From: Acidobacteriota bacterium
GTDB lineage: Bacteria; Acidobacteriota; Terriglobia; Bryobacterales; Bryobacteraceae
Assembly (NCBI GenBank): GCA_018268875.1
Contig: JAFDVT010000153.1
Span: 1-7,532 of the forward strand
DNA length: 7,532 bases
Reading direction: 5' to 3'
The notes beneath the pieces were generated by a model that did no database searches, was not told the DNA's origin, and saw only the letters and a list, made by a program, of their open reading frames with translations. Made by a program: the position numbers and the translations under genes. The first letter of the stretch is position 1. The number at the start of each line of letters is the position of its first letter. Positions 5,824 to 7,532 of the stretch are shown in pieces.

Positions 5824-5878
5824 AGGGCGGCGCGCCCCGTAAACCTGCCGGCATGGCGGTGATCGGACACGCCGCCCT
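5824..5878 (+). terminator. Nested hairpin after the outer-membrane gene, probable terminator
   Basis: AGGGCGGCG (5824-5832) pairs perfectly with CGCCGCCCT (5870-5878), nine base pairs. The 37-nt loop itself can fold as ACC-T-GCC / GGC-GGT. A modest T-rich stretch (TATTTTC) follows. It lies 27 nt after the stop at 5797 and before the ssrA promoter, the right place to separate the two transcripts. Confidence 0.55.
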
Positions 5879-5907
5879 CACTATTTTCGGAACCGAATGG
5901 ACCCGGG

Positions 5908-5916
5908 TGGTATCTT
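5908..5916 (+). promoter_or_regulatory. Candidate extended -10 promoter of ssrA
   Basis: TGGTATCTT fits the extended -10 pattern TGnTATnnT. Transcription would start near 5923, leaving a leader of about 18 nt before the mature tmRNA 5' end at 5941, to be removed by RNase P. No good sigma-70 -35 is visible; GGAAC at 5889-5893 is upstream at a spacing closer to that of ECF promoters. Confidence 0.4.
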
Positions 5917-5940
5917 AAGTAGTGAAAGTGTTCGGACAAT

Positions 5941-6301
5941 GGGGGCGCACCGGTTTCGACGGGATTGCGTCCGTTTTGAGAAGGCGTGCCGGGTTCCAGG
6001 CTCCCGTAAAACGACTGGAAAACAACAACTGCCAACAACACGCAGTTTGCATACGCTGCCTAATTATTAGGTAGCCGCCTCCGCTCTCCAGGCCTGTATG
6101 GAAGCGGGTTGTGCGTCATCATGACAGGATTGGCTGACTTTCTTCGGTCCGGAGAGACAGGCTGAAAACCAATCGGGCATGGCTGGGTTTGTTCTTGCCG
6201 GTACTATAGGGCTCAGCCGAGATTTTAGAACCGGAAACGCACGTAGTTCTTTTCAAGGCGGGTAGTTTCGGACGTGGGTTCAATTCCCACCGCCTCCACC
6301 A
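5941..6301 (+). ncRNA. ssrA: Transfer-messenger RNA (tmRNA)
   Basis: The 361-nt RNA rescues stalled ribosomes with SmpB and tags the nascent chain for proteolysis. The 5' end shows the conserved GGTTTCGACGG block (5952-5962). The 5' GGGGGCG (5941-5947) pairs with CGCCTCC (6291-6297) as a 7-bp acceptor stem with one G-U pair, followed by A and an encoded CCA (6299-6301). The T arm is GTGGG-TTCAATT-CCCAC (6274-6290). The most likely resume codon is GCC at 6031, preceded by AACAACAACT, giving the tag ANNTQFAYAA and stop TAA at 6061-6063. The stop is held in the expected hairpin, GCTGCCTAA (6055-6063) with TTAGGTAGC (6067-6075) and a TTA loop. The 6076-6270 part should hold pseudoknots, which I did not resolve. 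Identity is secure; the exact ends are inferred from acceptor pairing. Confidence 0.97.
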
Positions 6302-6433
6302 AGATTTCTTTCTGCGGTACAATAAAGGACAGAAGGCGGACTGCTGACGTCCCCTTCCGAGTCCAGTCCTTCGACTTTCCCGACTTTTTCTTTCTTCTCC
6401 CGAACATCACAAACAGGCACCCTGAAGCGGTAG
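6302..6433 (+). other. ssrA-engB spacer with hairpin, T-tract and a -10-like box
   Basis: GAAGG-C-GGAC (6332-6341) pairs with GTCC-CCTTC (6349-6357), nine base pairs with one bulged C and a 7-nt loop. Competing pairings exist between GGACTG (6338-6343) and CAGTCC (6364-6369) and between AAGGAC (6325-6330) and GTCCTT (6366-6371). A pyrimidine tract with five T (6385-6389) follows about 30 nt later, so termination of ssrA here is possible but not textbook. TACAAT (6318-6323) resembles a -10 box for engB, without a clear -35. Confidence 0.35.
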
Positions 6434-7030
6434 ATGGTACATAAGCTCGAAGCCCAATTTATTACGAGCGCGGCGCGGCCGGAACAGTTTCCGTCCTCGC
6501 GGCAGTACGATGGGCTGACGGAAGTGGCCTTCCTGGGACGCAGCAATGTGGGCAAGTCCACGTTGTTGAACGCTTTGGCGGGGAACGGGAAGATCGCGTT
6601 CACCAGTTCCACGCCGGGACGGACCCAGCTTATTAACTTTTTCAAGGTTGGTGACGATCTAATGTTCGTCGACCTTCCTGGCTATGGTTACGCCAAGGTT
6701 CCGGTACAGATTGTTCGGGACTGGCACGTTCTGATCGAGGAATACCTCAAGCAGCGCCAGCAGCTCCGGCTCTGCGTCCTGCTGTTGGATGCGCGCCGCG
6801 GTTGGATGGAAAAGGATCGCGAACTTAGGAACTGGTTAGAGCATTACGGCCGCCCTTACATTGTGGCCGTCACCAAAATCGACAAGCTTTCACAAAGCGA
6901 GCTGCAGCGCGGACTCGCCGCCATCCGCAACGAATCCGGCGGCGAAATCTTTCCGGTCTCGGCCCGTACGGGTCGAGGAGTGAGGGAACTTTGGCAAACG
7001 ATCTGGAAAACAAATCAAACCCAACATTAG
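6434..7030 (+). CDS. engB: Ribosome biogenesis GTP-binding protein EngB (YihA/YsxC)
   Basis: A 198-residue TRAFAC-class GTPase of normal family length. All G motifs are present: G1 GRSNVGKS (35-42), G2 within TSSTPGRTQ (57-65), G3 DLPGYGYAKV (80-89), G4 TKID (147-150) and G5 SAR (176-178). The STPGRTQLINFF segment and DLPGYGYA are diagnostic for EngB rather than Era or Der. The protein acts in the cytoplasm in late assembly of the large ribosomal subunit and is essential in many bacteria. The ATG at 6434 puts the family's usual N-terminal extension (about 28 residues) before the first strand; the upstream GAAGCGG is a weak ribosome site. The last 40 nt overlap the next gene in another frame, which suggests coupled expression. 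Confidence 0.96.
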   Translation: MVHKLEAQFITSAARPEQFPSSRQYDGLTEVAFLGRSNVGKSTLLNALAGNGKIAFTSSTPGRTQLINFFKVGDDLMFVDLPGYGYAKVPVQIVRDWHVLIEEYLKQRQQLRLCVLLLDARRGWMEKDRELRNWLEHYGRPYIVAVTKIDKLSQSELQRGLAAIRNESGGEIFPVSARTGRGVRELWQTIWKTNQTQH

Positions 7031-7532
7031 GAGCGCAACCCGCGGCAACGGCTCCCGCCGTGAACGCCGGGGCGTCGCAACCAGGACCGGATGGCGGCGA
7101 AAATCAAGCCGCCACCGAAGCGACGGCTCCCACGAACAGTACGGCCTCGGCAACTCCCGCGGCGGCCAAGCCCAAGACAAGAAAATCATCGACGACGCAC
7201 AGTAGCAGCAGCAACGCCTCGGCCGCGCCGTCCGCTTCCACCGAAGCCGCCGAACCGGGTTCCACAACCGGGGACGCGCCGCCGCCCGCCGCCGCTGTCG
7301 CGGAACCACCTGCTGCCTCCTCGAGCGAGCCGGCTGCCGCGGTTCCCGCTGCCGCGCCGGTCGTCGCCGTGCCGCCGCCTGCCGCCCAACAACAGCCGCA
7401 GGCCGCCGCCAAACCCCCGCAGCAACAACAACCGCAAGGCCAACCCGTGGTTGCCCGTCCTGTGGTCGCCAACGCGGGCCAACGTCCTCCGCAGCAGCAG
7501 CAGAATGCCCAACAGCAAGGACAGCGTCCTCA
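6991..7532 (+). CDS. Ala/Pro/Gln-rich disordered N-terminus of a larger protein, possibly transcription terminator Rho; cut by the window edge
   Basis: A frame open from the TTG at 6991 to the window end encodes 180 residues without a stop. The TTG is preceded by AGGAG (6976-6980) at 10 nt, the only good ribosome site; the next in-frame candidate, GTG at 7060, lacks one. The start is MANDLENKSNPTLGAQPAAT, then a Ser/Thr/Ala stretch with a basic patch (KPKTRKSS, about 60-67), a Pro/Ala stretch (about 90-130) and a Gln/Pro-rich stretch with QQQ and QQQQ runs (131-180). No folded domain is visible. Long extensions of this type precede the RNA-binding domain of Rho in several phyla, and I recall engB-rho adjacency in Acidobacteriota, but nothing specific to Rho is in view. 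An IF-2, TonB-like or other Pro-rich protein remains possible. It overlaps engB by 40 nt. Confidence 0.65.
   Translation, partial: MANDLENKSNPTLGAQPAATAPAVNAGASQPGPDGGENQAATEATAPTNSTASATPAAAKPKTRKSSTTHSSSSNASAAPSASTEAAEPGSTTGDAPPPAAAVAEPPAASSSEPAAAVPAAAPVVAVPPPAAQQQPQAAAKPPQQQQPQGQPVVARPVVANAGQRPPQQQQNAQQQGQRP

Noticed and set aside
6274..6301. T-arm and CCA suggesting a separate tRNA gene
   Set aside because: There is no complete cloverleaf or anticodon arm; the arm and acceptor pair with 5941-5947 and belong to tmRNA.
6119..6410. Minus-strand frames giving peptides such as RRWELNPRP and VGIEPTS
   Set aside because: They are antisense to the tRNA-like 3' part of ssrA. Such peptides are familiar spurious translations of tRNA-like sequence.
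7381..7520. CAG/CAA repeats resembling a repeat array
   Set aside because: The units are irregular, stay in one reading frame and have no spacers; they are Gln codon runs in a low-complexity protein, not CRISPR or a microsatellite locus of note.

Overview
The window looks like ordinary core chromosome of a Gram-negative bacterium, most likely an Acidobacteriota member of the Solibacter/Bryobacter type. That placement is an inference. It rests on the fairly high GC, the System I cytochrome c maturation genes, outer-membrane and Tat-type exported proteins, the style of the Gly-rich stress-like protein, and a long Ala/Pro/Gln-rich protein directly after engB. I see no phage, transposon, CRISPR array or recognisable defence system, and no clear new multi-gene system.

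Layout. Positions 1-2744 hold a tightly packed minus-strand string, read right to left: ccmC, ccmD, a Tat-signal enolase-superfamily sugar-acid dehydratase of the ManD/RspA type, and the N-terminal part of an M1 aminopeptidase that runs off the left edge. The four genes are separated by 14 nt, a 4-nt overlap and 0 nt, so they are probably one operon with coupled translation. Divergent from it, at 2852-3471, lie two small plus-strand genes: a 50-residue DUF3309-like membrane peptide and a 145-residue protein of unknown function. Next come a structured 257-nt leader or intergenic region and an ECF sigma factor (3729-4247) unusually rich in cysteine. A terminator at 4258-4284 separates the sigma gene from a convergent minus-strand gene (4298-4864) for a Gly-rich protein that shares its domain plan with the 145-residue protein. 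A plus-strand 8-stranded-type outer-membrane beta-barrel gene (5171-5797) follows, with an ECF-type promoter match in front of it. The right end holds ssrA (tmRNA, 5941-6301), engB (6434-7030) and, overlapping the end of engB by 40 nt from a TTG start, a low-complexity N-terminus that could be the extension of transcription terminator Rho.

How the parts may work together. CcmC and CcmD handle haem for cytochrome c maturation; no ccmA, ccmB, ccmE or ccmF is in view. The middle block (small membrane peptide, two related stress-like proteins, an ECF sigma without a neighbouring anti-sigma, an outer-membrane protein with an ECF-like promoter) reads as a possible envelope-stress or metal/redox-stress neighbourhood. 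The observations most worth following are the CxC...CxC tail of the sigma factor, the strong hairpins in its leader, the paralogous pair around it, and the Tat-exported dehydratase coupled to ccmD.
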